The notes under the pieces were generated by a model. It saw nothing but the letters and a program-made list of their open reading frames with translations. It was not told the DNA's origin and made no database searches. The position numbers were made by a program, and so were the translations under genes. This document shows, one piece after another, positions 14,996 through 15,059 of a stretch of DNA of 15,059 bases. The number at the start of each line of letters is the position of its first letter. The stretch's first letter is position 1. The DNA is from JAUZPB01 sp037140715 (GTDB lineage Bacteria; Bacteroidota; Ignavibacteria; Ignavibacteriales; SURF-24), in the NCBI GenBank assembly GCA_037140715.1, contig JBAXDX010000071.1:1-15059 (forward strand). The letters run 5' to 3'.

Positions 14996-15059
14996 TAAAA
15001 GATTTTTACGGGTCTATGTTGTTTATAGTGGGTAAAAAGAGAAAAGCAGAGTAAATTTG

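Overview
The window looks like a chromosomal fragment from the Bacteroidetes/Chlorobi side of the tree, most probably an Ignavibacteria-like organism. Three things point there. The DNA is AT-rich. A secreted enzyme ends in a type IX secretion (Por) C-terminal sorting domain of the 'NYPNPFNPTT' kind. The promoters that can be read carry the Bacteroidetes-type -7 element TAnnTTTG. The lineage is inferred from these features, not from a marker gene.

The main theme is phosphate. Four promoters share one rigid 56-bp layout: four TTAA(C/T)A-like hexamers at exact 11-bp spacing, then 9 bp, then TAnnTTTG. This is a Pho-box design, with 11-bp direct repeats taking the place of an upstream core element. 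The first two promoters lie back to back (2570-2712). One drives, leftward, a cytosolic metallophosphoesterase and a GT28/MGDG-synthase-like glycosyltransferase (391-2538). That pair resembles the phospholipase C plus lipid glycosyltransferase modules that replace phospholipids with glycolipids during phosphate starvation. The other drives, rightward, a T9SS-exported metallophosphoesterase (2772-4265). The third drives a 64-residue protein of unknown function, perhaps followed by a lysine-rich 93-residue protein (4575-5115). The fourth drives, leftward, an OprP/OprO-type porin followed by pstS, pstC and pstA (6037-10284). pstB and phoU do not follow pstA.

Other content: positions 1-390 hold no credible gene but carry a tandem array of four 29-30-bp hairpins (163-315). 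At 5209-5493 is a small TFIIB-type zinc-ribbon protein with an Asp/His-rich tail, followed by 543 bp without a gene. At 10529-11629 is a lipoprotein with carboxypeptidase-regulatory-like, fibronectin-III-like and CBM-like domains. The right end (11718-14995) is a leftward cluster of phosphorelay genes: a hybrid histidine kinase that has lost its 5' part, a REC-histidine kinase overlapping it by ATGA, and a stand-alone response regulator. The truncated kinase and the regulator share a helical C-terminal module.

How it would work together: under phosphate limitation a PhoB-like regulator, not encoded here, would switch on uptake across the outer membrane (porin) and inner membrane (PstSCA), phosphoester cleavage outside the cell, and probably lipid remodelling inside it. 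The promoter layout is read directly from the sequence; the regulator and the lipid-remodelling role are inferences.
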